A stretch of 64,000 bases of DNA from Bradyrhizobium sp. Arg816 (GTDB taxonomy: Bacteria > Pseudomonadota > Alphaproteobacteria > Rhizobiales > Xanthobacteraceae): contig NZ_JAPRAQ010000003.1 in NCBI RefSeq assembly GCF_029989365.1, positions 372,001-436,000 of the forward strand, read 5' to 3'. The translations under genes and the position numbers were made by a program. Positions within the stretch are counted from its first letter, which is position 1. Each line of letters begins with the position of its first letter. A model generated the notes under the pieces. It was given only the letters and a program-made list of their open reading frames with translations. It was not told where the DNA came from and made no database searches. Below are positions 44,959 to 53,701 of this stretch, piece after piece.

Positions 44959-45690
44959 TCAGATCACACTCGCGCCTTCGTGCTGGAAGCCGAGATAGCT
45001 GGCCGCCACCCGCTCGTTCGCGGCGATATCGCTGGCCTTGCCGCTGAGCACGAACTCGCCGAGCTCCATCACATAGGCCTGGTCCGCAATCTTCAGCGCG
45101 GCCTGCGCGTTCTGCTCGACCAGCAGCACCGAGACGCCGCTGGCGCGCAGCTCGGTGACGATGCGGAAGATGTCGGCGACGATGATCGGGGCGAGGCCGA
45201 GGCTCGGCTCGTCCAGCATCAAGAGCTTCGGCTCGCCCATCAGCGCGCGGCCCATCGCGAGCATCTGCTGCTCGCCGCCGGAGAGGGTGCCGGCGAGCTG
45301 CTTGCGCCGCTCCTTCAACCGCGGAAACAGCGTGTAGACGCGTTCCATCGAGGCTTTCGCCTTGCTGCGCTCGATGCGGAAGGCGCCGAGTTCGAGATTG
45401 TCCTCGACATTCATGGTCACGAACAATTCGCGGTGCTCGGGGACGAGGCCGAGCCCCATCGCGACGCGGTCCTCGATGTCGAGCCGTGACAGATCCTGCC
45501 CGGCGAAGGCGACACGGCCTTTCAGCGGCAAAATGCCCATGATGGCGGAGAGCAGCGTGGTCTTGCCGGCGCCGTTGGCGCCGACGATGGTGACGATCTG
45601 GTTGGCGCCGACCTCGAGCGAGACCGAGCGCACGGCCTCGACCTTGCCATAGGCGACATGTGCGTCGGCGACGGACAACAGCGCGCTCAT
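44959..45690 (-). CDS. livF: LivF-type branched-chain amino acid ABC transporter ATPase
   Basis: A 243-aa ATPase. Walker A is GANGAGKTT, the signature LSGGEQQMLAMGRAL, Walker B LLMLDEPSLGLAP and the His-switch-type element SVLLVEQN (glutamine/asparagine in place of His as in many LivF). It starts at the ATG 45690, overlapping the stop of the LivMG gene (ATGA). Together with LivH and LivMG it makes a complete importer for branched-chain amino acids or similar ligands. No binding-protein gene is in this run. Confidence 0.95.
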   Translation of the reverse strand: MSALLSVADAHVAYGKVEAVRSVSLEVGANQIVTIVGANGAGKTTLLSAIMGILPLKGRVAFAGQDLSRLDIEDRVAMGLGLVPEHRELFVTMNVEDNLELGAFRIERSKAKASMERVYTLFPRLKERRKQLAGTLSGGEQQMLAMGRALMGEPKLLMLDEPSLGLAPIIVADIFRIVTELRASGVSVLLVEQNAQAALKIADQAYVMELGEFVLSGKASDIAANERVAASYLGFQHEGASVI

Positions 45691-47456
45691 GCCGCCACTC
45701 CGAGATAGGCCTTGATCACTTCGGGATTGGTCTTGATCGTGGCGGGCGTGCCTTCCGCGATCTTGGTGCCGAAATCGAGCACCACGATGCGGTCGGCGAG
45801 GTTCATCACGAAGCCCATGTCGTGCTCGACAAGAAGCACGCTCATGCCGCCGTCGCGCAATTCGCGCAGCAGCGCAGCAAGGCGCTGCTTCTCCATGTGG
45901 CGCAGGCCGGCGGCCGGCTCGTCGAGCAGCAGCAGCATCGGATCGACGCACAGCGCACGCGCGATCTCGACGATGCGCTGCTGGCCGAGCGAGAGCGAGC
46001 CTGCGAGCTGATGCATCTGCTCGGCAAGGCCCACGCGCTCGATCTGGCGGGCGGCCTCCGCGAGCAGCCTCGCTTCATCGGCGCGGTCGAGCCGCAGCAT
46101 CGAGGAGATCGGTCCCGAATGGCCGCGCAGATGCGCGCCGATCGCGACATTCTCCAGCACGGTCATATCAGGGACCAGCTTCACATGCTGGAAGGTGCGG
46201 GAGATGCCGAGCTTGACGATCTCCTGCGGAGGCGCCCTGTCGACCTTCTTGCCGAGCACCGAGATCGAGCCTGATGTCGCCGACAGCACACCGGTGATCA
46301 GGTTGAACGTCGTGCTCTTGCCCGCGCCGTTCGGTCCGATCAGCGCGACGATCTCGCGGGCCTGCACGTCGAAGGAGACGTTGTTGACCGCGATCACGCC
46401 GCCGAACTGCTTTCGCGCCTTCTCGACCTGGAGCAGGACGCCGGACTGGCCGGCCGCGCGGGTGCGCTGCTCCAGTTTCAGCGAGGTGTCCGGCTTCTTG
46501 CCGCTGGTTCGCTCGGGCAGGAACGACATCAGCCAGGGCCAGACGCCGCCGGGCGCAAGCTGGAGCAGCGCCACCAGCATGATGCCGAACACGATGGTCT
46601 CGACCTGCCCGGAGCCGGGCAGGATCAGCGGCAAATAGCTTTGCAGCACCTCCTTCAGGACCACGACGATCGCCGCGCCCAGCACGCCGCCCCAGACATA
46701 GCCGGCGCCGCCGACCACCGCGATGAAGAGATATTCGATGCCGGCCTGCGCGCCGAACGGCGTCGGATTCACCGCGCGCTGGAGATGCGCGTAGAGCCAG
46801 CCGGAGAGGCCGGCGAGCACCGCGGCGTGGATGAACACCAGGAGCTTTGCCCGCGGCGTGTGCACGCCGAACGCTTCGGCTGCGACGTGTCCGCGCCGCA
46901 GCGCGCGGATGGCGCGGCCGGTGCGGGAATCCAGCAGGTTCATCGTGAGCAGGGCCGAGAGGATCACGGCAACCCAGATCGCGTAATAGATCGAGCCGGG
47001 CGAGAGCATCTTGAACGAGCCGATCGACAGCGGCGGGATCGCCGAGATGCCGTCGTTTCTTCCCAGGAATTCCAGCTTGCTGAAGAGATAGAACAGCCCC
47101 AGCCCCCAGGCGAGCGTGCCGAGCGGCAGATAGTGCCCGGAGAGACGGACGGTGACGAGGCCGAGCAGCACCGCCAACGATCCGCTGACCAGCAGCGACA
47201 GCGGCAAGGTCAGCCACGGCGACAGGCCGTAGGCCGTCGACAGCACCGCGGTGGTGTAGGCGCCGAAGCCGACGAAGGCTGCCTGGCCAAACGAGGTCAG
47301 GCCGCCGACGCCGGTGAGCAGCACGAGGCCCATCGCGACGAGGGCGGCAAGGCCGATATTGTCGAGCAGCACGATCCAGAACGGCGGCATGCCCGGGAGA
47401 TGCGGGATCGCCGCCATGAGAAGCGCGAAGACGAGGATGGGAAGCCGGCTCTGCAT
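45687..47456 (-). CDS. Fused LivM permease - LivG ATPase
   Basis: A 589-aa protein. Residues 1-315 are a LivM-type permease with about ten hydrophobic helices ([19 protein letters not shown] motif and [12 protein letters not shown] loop). A linker of some 25 residues follows, and residues 340-589 form a LivG-type ATPase: Walker [10 protein letters not shown] (374-382), signature LSLGQQRI (488-495), Walker [11 protein letters not shown] (508-517) and [11 protein letters not shown]. No stop or restart lies at the junction, so it is a true in-frame fusion. It starts five bases after LivH and overlaps LivF by four. Confidence 0.95.
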   Translation of the reverse strand: MQSRLPILVFALLMAAIPHLPGMPPFWIVLLDNIGLAALVAMGLVLLTGVGGLTSFGQAAFVGFGAYTTAVLSTAYGLSPWLTLPLSLLVSGSLAVLLGLVTVRLSGHYLPLGTLAWGLGLFYLFSKLEFLGRNDGISAIPPLSIGSFKMLSPGSIYYAIWVAVILSALLTMNLLDSRTGRAIRALRRGHVAAEAFGVHTPRAKLLVFIHAAVLAGLSGWLYAHLQRAVNPTPFGAQAGIEYLFIAVVGGAGYVWGGVLGAAIVVVLKEVLQSYLPLILPGSGQVETIVFGIMLVALLQLAPGGVWPWLMSFLPERTSGKKPDTSLKLEQRTRAAGQSGVLLQVEKARKQFGGVIAVNNVSFDVQAREIVALIGPNGAGKSTTFNLITGVLSATSGSISVLGKKVDRAPPQEIVKLGISRTFQHVKLVPDMTVLENVAIGAHLRGHSGPISSMLRLDRADEARLLAEAARQIERVGLAEQMHQLAGSLSLGQQRIVEIARALCVDPMLLLLDEPAAGLRHMEKQRLAALLRELRDGGMSVLLVEHDMGFVMNLADRIVVLDFGTKIAEGTPATIKTNPEVIKAYLGVAA

Positions 47457-47461
47457 GCGCG

Positions 47462-48502
47462 TCAGTCCTTCTCTTCCTCGACCGCGGGCGCGGCGAGCGA
47501 GCGCAGCAGCAGCACGGGGATCAGCAGCATGAAGACGATCACTTCCTTGTAGTTGGAGGCGTAGAAGGACGAGAACGCCTCGACGATGCCGACGACCAGC
47601 GCCGCGACGGCGGTGAGCGGATAGCTGACCAGGCCGCCGATGATCGCGGCAACGAAGCCCTTCAGGCCGATCAGGAAGCCGGAGTCGTAATAGAGCGTCG
47701 TGATCGGCACGATCATGATGCCCGACAGCGCGCCGATGACGGAGGCCAGCAGGAAGGCGATCTGGCCTGACAGCGTGGTGCGGATGCCGGCAAGGCGGGC
47801 GCCGAGCCGGTTCACGGCGGTCGCGCGCAGCGCCTTGCCGTAGAGCGTCAGCCCGAAGAACAGCCAGAGCCCGATGATGAAGGCGATGGTGATGCCGTAG
47901 ACGGTGATGCTCTGGCCGGTGAAGCGCAGTGCGCCGGCGGTGAAGGAGCCGGACAGCACGGCAGGTCCGCGCTGGCCTTCGGCGCCGAAGAACAGCAGGC
48001 CGAGGCCCTGCAGCGCGAGGTGGACGCCCACCGATGCGATCAGCAGCACCAGCACGGAGGTGTGCGCCAGCGGCTGGAACGCGATGCGGTAGAGGTAGAG
48101 GCCGATCATCGCGACGATCACCAGCGACAGCGCGATGCAGACCGCCACCGGCGGCTTCTGGGCGGCGAAGTAGATGGTCAGCGCCAGCACGATGGCCGGC
48201 AGCACGATGTTGGTGACGAGGCTGCGCACGACCAGGCGGCCGTGCAGCGCCTTGCGCGCCACGAACAGGTCGAACACGAAGGCGCCGATGCCCAGCGCCA
48301 GCGCGAGCTTTGCCGTGCCCGGCATCTGCCCCGCGGCCAGCGAGGCATAGGTCAGCGCGCCGTAGGTGACGAATTCGCCCTGGGGAATCAGGATGACGCG
48401 CGTGACGGCGAACACCAGCACCAGCGCCAGGCCGAGCAGCGCATAGATCGCGCCATTGGTGATGCCGTCCTGTACCAGGAACAGCATGATGGTGGTATTC
48501 AA
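47462..48502 (-). CDS. livH: LivH-type branched-chain amino acid ABC transporter permease
   Basis: A 346-aa inner-membrane permease with about eight to nine hydrophobic helices. The start is a TTG at 48502 with GAGGGGGAGC upstream, giving MNTTIMLFLVQDGITNGAIY. The next in-frame ATG, at 48487, is also possible. Characteristic LivH segments are GAIYALLGLALVLVF and GLKGFVAAIIGGLVSYP. It is the first gene of the livH-livMG-livF operon and lies 82 bases from a 29-bp palindrome. Confidence 0.93.
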   Translation of the reverse strand: MNTTIMLFLVQDGITNGAIYALLGLALVLVFAVTRVILIPQGEFVTYGALTYASLAAGQMPGTAKLALALGIGAFVFDLFVARKALHGRLVVRSLVTNIVLPAIVLALTIYFAAQKPPVAVCIALSLVIVAMIGLYLYRIAFQPLAHTSVLVLLIASVGVHLALQGLGLLFFGAEGQRGPAVLSGSFTAGALRFTGQSITVYGITIAFIIGLWLFFGLTLYGKALRATAVNRLGARLAGIRTTLSGQIAFLLASVIGALSGIMIVPITTLYYDSGFLIGLKGFVAAIIGGLVSYPLTAVAALVVGIVEAFSSFYASNYKEVIVFMLLIPVLLLRSLAAPAVEEEKD

Positions 48503-48584
48503 GACCGGACGCTCCCCCTCAAAGATCGGGACCGGGCTCCGCAATTGCGGTGGACGGTCCGCTCACAGCCATTGAAACGCTGAC

Positions 48585-48613
48585 GATAATTGATATGATC
48601 CATAACAATTATC
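48585..48613. promoter_or_regulatory. 29-bp near-perfect palindrome between livH and marR
   Basis: GATAATTG (48585-48592) and CAATTATC (48606-48613) are exact reverse complements. Inside them TATG and CATA pair as well, with only two mismatched positions around the centre. It lies between the divergent livH start (48502) and the marR start (48680), the expected place for a MarR operator. Confidence 0.8.
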
Positions 48614-48679
48614 AAATATAACTTCAAGGGTGGGGCGGACGACCCGCCCCGAATTTAGCGGGATCACGAGCACGAGGCG

Positions 48680-49201
48680 ATGACCGTTTCCAAAACCGCT
48701 GAAAAGTCTTCTGAAAAGCCCGGTGACGCGGCCAAGGGCCGCAAGGACGCGGCCGAGGCCCACCCTGAAGCCCTCCAGCTTGGCGAGCTCTCCGAGCAGC
48801 TCGGCTACGTGCTGAAGCGGGCGCAGCTCAAGGTGTTCGAGAACTTTTTGCGCTGCATGGCCTCGCTCCAGCTCACGCCCGCGCAGTTCTCCGTGCTGCT
48901 GCTGGTCGAGAAGAATCCGGGCCGTAACCAGACCGAGATCGCCTCGACCCTGGGTATCCTGCGCCCGAACTTCGTGGCGATGCTCGACAATCTGGAGAGC
49001 CGCGACCTCTGCGCGCGGATCCGCTCCACCAACGACCGCCGCTCGCACATCCTGGTGCTGACCGACAAGGGCAAGGCCGTGCTGACCCGGGCGAAAAAGC
49101 TCGTCGCCACCAAGCACGAATCCCGGCTGAACCAGCTGCTCGGGCAGGCCAACCGCGAAGCCCTGATCGGGATGCTGTCGAAGATCGCGAACGAGTTTTG
49201 A
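48680..49201 (+). CDS. MarR-family transcriptional regulator
   Basis: A 173-aa winged-helix regulator with an unusually long, charged N-terminal extension (about 33 residues, Lys/Glu/Ala-rich, no predicted fold). The MarR core follows: QLTPAQFSVLLLVEKNPGRN, QTEIASTLGILRPNFVAMLD (recognition helix) and STNDRRSHILVLTDKGK, the wing. It probably represses the divergent livH operon and itself through the palindrome at 48585-48613. ACGAGG precedes the ATG. Confidence 0.93.
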   Translation: MTVSKTAEKSSEKPGDAAKGRKDAAEAHPEALQLGELSEQLGYVLKRAQLKVFENFLRCMASLQLTPAQFSVLLLVEKNPGRNQTEIASTLGILRPNFVAMLDNLESRDLCARIRSTNDRRSHILVLTDKGKAVLTRAKKLVATKHESRLNQLLGQANREALIGMLSKIANEF

Positions 49202-49221
49202 GGGGGCCGCGCTCTTTCCGC

Positions 49222-49388
49222 TCCCTCCCCCCTTGCGGGGGAGGGTAGGGGAGGGGGGTAGCCTAGCAAAAGGTGCGCGACGTATTGCGCGCTGCAGACA
49301 ACAGCGGACTCTTGGTGCGCACTCCATCGAGAGCGCGCGTCGTGTGGCACCCCTCTCCCTAGCCCTCCCCCGCAAGGGGGGAGGGAAC
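49222..49388. repeat. Palindromic repeat element, type A
   Basis: CCCTCCCCCCTTGCGGGGGA at the left arm, GGTAGCCTAGCAAAAGGTGC in the middle and TGGCACCCCTCTCCCT with CCCCCGCAAGGGGGGAGGGA at the right arm. It shares these blocks with the element at 31081-31261. The two outer arms can pair with each other. It lies between the convergent MarR and glycerate kinase genes. Confidence 0.85.
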
Positions 49389-49408
49389 GCAGCGGAGTAC
49401 GAGGCGCC

Positions 49409-50692
49409 TCAATCCACCAAAATCACCCTGATATCGTTCACGTTCGTCAGCGTTGGTCCCGGCATCAGCAGATCGCCGGTCGCCTCGAAGAACGTCGTCG
49501 CGTCGTTGTTGTCCAGGTACGCCTGCGGCTGAAGCGCCAGGGCCTTCATCTTCGCGAAGGTCGCAGCATCAATCAGCGCGCCGGCGGGGTCGGTGGGGTG
49601 GCCGGCGCCGCCATCGGCGCCGTCGGTGTCGCCGGCGAGAGCAGAAATGTCAGGCGTGTCCTTCAGCAGGCCCGCGAGCGCCAGCGCGTATTCCTGGTTC
49701 GGGCCGCCGCGCCCGTTGCCGCGCACGGTCACCGTGAGCTCGCCGCCGGAGAGGATCGCGAGGCGCTTGCCTTGCGCGCGGGCCTGAAGCGCGAGCCTGG
49801 CGTGATCGGCGGCGACCTCGCGGGCCTCGCCTTCGAGATCGGCGCCGAGATCGATGGTCTCGTAGCCCGCTTCCTTGGCGAGCTTCACCGCGGCGTCGAG
49901 CGATTGCTTGGGCCGCGCGATCAGCTCGAAATGCGCGCGCGCGAAGGCGGCATCATCAGGTTTGGCGCTTTCGTTGGCGGGATCGTCGAGTGCGCGGCGG
50001 ACGGCGTCGTCGATGGCGAGCTTGTATTTTGCGACGATCGCGCGCGCATCGGCCAGCGTGGTCGGATCGGGCACGGTGGGGCCGGAAGCAATGGCGGACG
50101 GATCGTCGTGCGGCACGTCGGAAATCGCGAGCGTCACGATCTCGGCGGCATTCCTGCCGGCGCGCGCCAGCCGGCCGCCCTTGATCCGCGACAAATGTTT
50201 CCTGACCGTGTTCATCTCGCCGATCGGCGCGCCCGACCGGAGCAGCGCCTTGTTGACCGCCTGCTTCTGCGCGAAGCTGATGCCGTCCACCGGCGCGATC
50301 CAGTTCGCCGAGCCGCCGCCGGTGAGCAGCACCAGCAGCAAATCGTCGGGTCCGGCCTCGCTCGCGAGCGCAAGCGTATCGGCGGCGCCCTTCAACCCGG
50401 CTTCATCGGGCACGGGATGGCCGGCCTCGACCACGCGGATGCGGCGCGTCGGCACGCCGTAGCCGTGGCGCGTGGTGGCGATGCCGACGAGGCGCTCCGG
50501 CGCGAGCTTGAGCGTGTCGAGATAATGCCGTTCGGCGGCCGCGGCCATCGCACCCGCGCCCTTGCCGGCGGCGAGGCAGATCACGCGCCCTTTCGGCGCG
50601 GGCCGCAGATGCGGCGCCAGAATCGTGCTGGGATGGGCGGCGGCAACGGCGGCGTCGTAGAGCGCGCGGAGCAGGGGACGTCGGTCGGTCAT
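49409..50692 (-). CDS. Glycerate 2-kinase (DUF4147/MOFRL family)
   Basis: A 427-aa two-domain enzyme that phosphorylates glycerate to 2-phosphoglycerate in the serine-cycle or tartrate/glyoxylate routes (older annotations call it hydroxypyruvate reductase). Family blocks: VICLAAGKGAGAMAAAAE, VVEAGHPVPDEAG, LLVLLTGGGSANWIAPVDG, NTVRKHLSRIKGGRLA and the C-terminal MOFRL block (SGGELTVTVRGNGRGGPNQE and GDTDGADGG). GAAGG precedes the ATG. No other serine-cycle gene is nearby. Confidence 0.93.
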   Translation of the reverse strand: MTDRRPLLRALYDAAVAAAHPSTILAPHLRPAPKGRVICLAAGKGAGAMAAAAERHYLDTLKLAPERLVGIATTRHGYGVPTRRIRVVEAGHPVPDEAGLKGAADTLALASEAGPDDLLLVLLTGGGSANWIAPVDGISFAQKQAVNKALLRSGAPIGEMNTVRKHLSRIKGGRLARAGRNAAEIVTLAISDVPHDDPSAIASGPTVPDPTTLADARAIVAKYKLAIDDAVRRALDDPANESAKPDDAAFARAHFELIARPKQSLDAAVKLAKEAGYETIDLGADLEGEAREVAADHARLALQARAQGKRLAILSGGELTVTVRGNGRGGPNQEYALALAGLLKDTPDISALAGDTDGADGGAGHPTDPAGALIDAATFAKMKALALQPQAYLDNNDATTFFEATGDLLMPGPTLTNVNDIRVILVD

Positions 50693-50832
50693 GACGAAAG
50701 GCCTTCAGCGAACTGAAATGATGGCGACACAATCGCCGGCTCCCTGCCTACCGCATCAGGCGCCAAAGCGTAAGCGGGCTTTACAATCATTCGATTGTGC
50801 AATCGCGTGATCATAATCCGCGCGCAAGCAAA

Positions 50833-50861
50833 AGCCCCCTGCGATGGCCGCGCAGGGGGCT
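50833..50861 (-). terminator. Terminator after the last binding-protein gene
   Basis: AGCCCCCTGCG (50833-50843) and CGCAGGGGGCT (50851-50861) form an 11-base stem with a seven-base loop. It lies 15 bases after the stop of the minus-strand gene at 50877, and on that strand a short T-run (TTTG) follows. Confidence 0.8.
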
Positions 50862-50876
50862 CTCTGTCGTTTGGGG

Positions 50877-52106
50877 CTAGCCGCCGACGTCGGCGCTGAT
50901 CACGTCTCCGAACAGCTCCCACTTCTCGCCCTTGAACTTCTCGAGTTGAAGCTGGCTGATCGGCGCGAAATCGGTCGGCGAGGTGTTGATCTTGACGCCC
51001 GGCAGCAGCGCCTCGGTGCGGAAGTCCTTCACGTTCGCCGCCTGCTTCATGATGTTCTCGCGTGTGAGATTGTCACCGCACTGCTTCAAGACCTGGACCA
51101 GTGTCTGCGCCACGGCATAGCCGACGATCGTGCCCTTATCGAGCTTGTCGCCCTCGGGGAAGTATTTGGTCATGAAGGCCAGAAACTCCTTCATGCCGGG
51201 ATCGTTGTTCCACGCGGGATCCGACACGTCCTTGAGATAGTCGGCCGAGATGATGTCCTGGCCATTCTCGAAGCCGGCCGGCTTCATCACGCTGCCGACG
51301 GAGGCCGAGACGTTGTTGAGGAAGTGCAGCGGCTTCCAGCCGATCTCGGCATTCTTCTTGATCGCTTGCGCGGCGAATTTCGGCGTCGTGATGTTCATGA
51401 AGACGTCGGCACCGGTCGACTTCAGCTTGACGATGTGGTTGTCGATGGTCGGCTCGGAGGTCTCGTAGCTCTCTTCGATGACGATCATCGAGGCGGCTTT
51501 CGAGCCGAGGCCGTCCTTGAGGCCCTTGAGATAGTCCTTGCCGTAATCGTCGTTCTGGTAAAGCACCGCGATCTTGGCGTCCGGCTTGTTCTTGAGCAGC
51601 CACTTCGCATAGATCTGCGTCTCGCTCTGGTAATTGGGCTGCCAGCCCATGGTCCAGGGGAAGTTCTGCGGATCGTTCCACTTGGTGGCGCCGGTCGCGA
51701 CGAACAGCTGCGGCACCTTCTTCGAGTTCATGTATTTGTGGATCGCCGAGTTCGGCGGCGTGCCGAGCGAGTTGAAGATGAACAGCACCTCGTCGCTCTC
51801 GACCAGCTTGCGAGCCTGCTCCACCGTCTTCGGCGGCGAGTAGGCGTCGTCATAGGAGATGTAATTGATCTTGCGGCCGTTGATGCCGCCCTCGTCGTTG
51901 ATCTTCTTGAAGTAGGCGGCTTCGGTCCGCCCGATGATGCCGTAGGCGGAGGCCGGTCCGCTGTAGGGCATGATGTTGCCGATCTTGATTTCGGTGTCGG
52001 TCGCGCCGGTATCGTATTTCTTCTGGGCCGATGCAGTGGAGGCCGAGGCCGCAATGAGCGCAAGCGCCAGTGACGCGGCCGCAAGTTTGCCGGTGACAGC
52101 GGGCAT
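50877..52106 (-). CDS. Branched-chain/dicarboxylate ABC transporter substrate-binding protein, paralogue 1
   Basis: A 409-aa periplasmic binding protein. Signal peptide LALALIAASASTASAQ (cleavage near 28), then KKYDTGATDTEIKIGNIMPY, shared almost word for word with the two next genes. GMNGRKI-type (GGINGRKINYISYDDAYSPP) and NDDYGKDYLKGLKDGL segments mark the Peripla_BP_6 fold. GGGAGAT precedes the ATG. Downstream of a liv operon and a pim operon. The ligand may be a dicarboxylic or fatty acid. In R. palustris, related proteins near pim were reported to bind such acids (from memory). Confidence 0.93.
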   Translation of the reverse strand: MPAVTGKLAAASLALALIAASASTASAQKKYDTGATDTEIKIGNIMPYSGPASAYGIIGRTEAAYFKKINDEGGINGRKINYISYDDAYSPPKTVEQARKLVESDEVLFIFNSLGTPPNSAIHKYMNSKKVPQLFVATGATKWNDPQNFPWTMGWQPNYQSETQIYAKWLLKNKPDAKIAVLYQNDDYGKDYLKGLKDGLGSKAASMIVIEESYETSEPTIDNHIVKLKSTGADVFMNITTPKFAAQAIKKNAEIGWKPLHFLNNVSASVGSVMKPAGFENGQDIISADYLKDVSDPAWNNDPGMKEFLAFMTKYFPEGDKLDKGTIVGYAVAQTLVQVLKQCGDNLTRENIMKQAANVKDFRTEALLPGVKINTSPTDFAPISQLQLEKFKGEKWELFGDVISADVGG

Positions 52107-52212
52107 TCCTATCTCCCTATTTTCTTGGTGTGTGTGCGCTTCCTTTTCTTGGCTCGATTATTTTTGGCGACGCGGATGCAATTCAATACGATTTACCGCG
52201 AGCCTTCAACAG

Positions 52213-52225
52213 AAAGCCCCCGCGG
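52213..52225. repeat. Half-terminator fossil between binding-protein genes
   Basis: AAAGCCCCCGCGG (52213-52225) equals the left arm of the terminator at 53636-53648, and the six bases before each are also nearly the same (TCAACA in both). The complementary right arm is missing here. It probably marks an old duplication of a binding-protein gene with its terminator. Confidence 0.6.
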
Positions 52226-52347
52226 CGGTGTCACAGGGACTGCTCCTTTAGTAGTCAAGGACCGTCGCGCGCTCGTGTGCGATTGCGAGACGGCGCGGCT
52301 GTCTTGAGTTGATTAACCGGTCGGAGGCGATTTTGAGTTGCGCGGCT

Positions 52348-53574
52348 TCAATGGCCGAGCTCGCTCGAGATGATGTCGCCGAACAGCTCCCATTTCCTGC
52401 CCTTGAACCGCATCATCTGGAGCTGCTCGATCGGGGCGAAATTATCGGCGGAGGTGTTGATCTTGATGCCGGGCAGCAGCGTGTCGGGCTCGAAATCCTT
52501 CAAGGAAGCGGCCTGCTTCATGACGTTCTCATGGGTGAGCTCGTCGCCGCACATCTGCAGCACCTTCACCATGGTCTGGGCCGCGGCATAGCCGAACACC
52601 ACGCCGGCATCGAGCTTGTTGGCCTTGGGGTCGTACTGCGCGAGGAAGTTATAGAACTTCTTCATGCCGTCATCGGCATTCCATTGCGGGTCGGAGCCGT
52701 CCTTGGTGTAGCTCGCCGACAGGATGCCTTGCGAGATCTCCAGGCCCGCGGGCTCGAGCACGCCGCCGACCGAAGCCGAGACGTTGGAGATGATGTGGAC
52801 CGGATGCCAGTTGATCTCGGCCGCCTTCTTGATCGACTGCGCGGCGAATTTCGGCGTGGTGACGCTGAGGAAGACGTCGGCGCCCGAGGCCTTCAGCTTC
52901 ACGACGTGCTCGTCGATCGCGGGCTCCGACGTGTCGTAGCCGTCTTCGAGCACGATCATCGATGCCTTGGCCCCTAAGCCGTCCTTCAGCCCCTTCAGAT
53001 AGTCCTTGCCGAAATCGTCGTTCTGGTAGAGCACGCCGATCTTCGCGTCCGGCTTCTCCTTCATGATGTATTTGGCGTAGATGCGCGCCTCGCTGGCGTA
53101 GCTCGGCTGCCAGCCCATGGTCCACGGATATTGCTTCGGATCGTTCCACTTGGAGGCGCCGCTCGCCACGAACAGCTGCGGCACCTTCTTCTCGTTCATG
53201 TATTTGCGGATGGCGCCATTGGTGGAGGTGCCGAGCGAGCCGAAGATCAGCAGCACACCGTCGCTCTCGACCAGCTTGCGCGCCTGCTCCACGGTCTTCG
53301 GCGGCGAATAGCCGTCGTCGTAGGAGATGAACTTGATCTTGCGGCCGTTGATGCCGCCCTCGGCATTGATCTTGTTGAAATAGGCTTCCTCGGCCTTGCC
53401 GATCGCGGCATAGGCGGAGGCCGGCCCGCTATAGGGCATGATGTTGCCGATCTTGATCTCGCTATCGGAAGCGCCGCTGTCGTATTTCTTTTGCGCCTGT
53501 GCCGGGCTGCTCATCGCAGTGCACAACGCGAGCGCGGCCGAAACGGCCGCAACCTGAAATCGAACGACAGTCAT
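52348..53574 (-). CDS. ABC transporter substrate-binding protein, paralogue 2
   Basis: A 408-aa periplasmic binding protein similar throughout to the genes on each side. The ATG at 53574 has GGAGAAAG upstream. The signal peptide ends near AQAQKK at residue 28, and GSLGTSTNGAIRKYMNEKKV replaces the usual Pro-rich ligand loop. At equivalent positions it differs from paralogues 1 and 3 in the pocket region (ASGASKWNDPKQYPW against ATGATKWNDP), which hints at a different ligand. It lies after a terminator that follows paralogue 3, so it needs its own promoter or read-through. Confidence 0.93.
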   Translation of the reverse strand: MTVVRFQVAAVSAALALCTAMSSPAQAQKKYDSGASDSEIKIGNIMPYSGPASAYAAIGKAEEAYFNKINAEGGINGRKIKFISYDDGYSPPKTVEQARKLVESDGVLLIFGSLGTSTNGAIRKYMNEKKVPQLFVASGASKWNDPKQYPWTMGWQPSYASEARIYAKYIMKEKPDAKIGVLYQNDDFGKDYLKGLKDGLGAKASMIVLEDGYDTSEPAIDEHVVKLKASGADVFLSVTTPKFAAQSIKKAAEINWHPVHIISNVSASVGGVLEPAGLEISQGILSASYTKDGSDPQWNADDGMKKFYNFLAQYDPKANKLDAGVVFGYAAAQTMVKVLQMCGDELTHENVMKQAASLKDFEPDTLLPGIKINTSADNFAPIEQLQMMRFKGRKWELFGDIISSELGH

Positions 53575-53635
53575 CTTTCTCCACCCGGAATGGATCGGCG
53601 CCGCATTGAACAAGATTGACGCCTGACGTCAACAA

Positions 53636-53665
53636 AAAGCCCCCGCGGTCGCCCGCGGGGGCTTT
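53636..53665 (-). terminator. Strong terminator after binding-protein paralogue 3
   Basis: AAAGCCCCCGCGG (53636-53648) and CCGCGGGGGCTTT (53653-53665) form a 13-base stem with loop TCGC. It follows the stop of the gene at 53702 by 36 bases. On the minus strand T-rich DNA follows the stem. Confidence 0.9.
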
Positions 53666-53701
53666 GTCAGATTTGACTAGATTTGGACTATTGCGTCAGC
53701 G

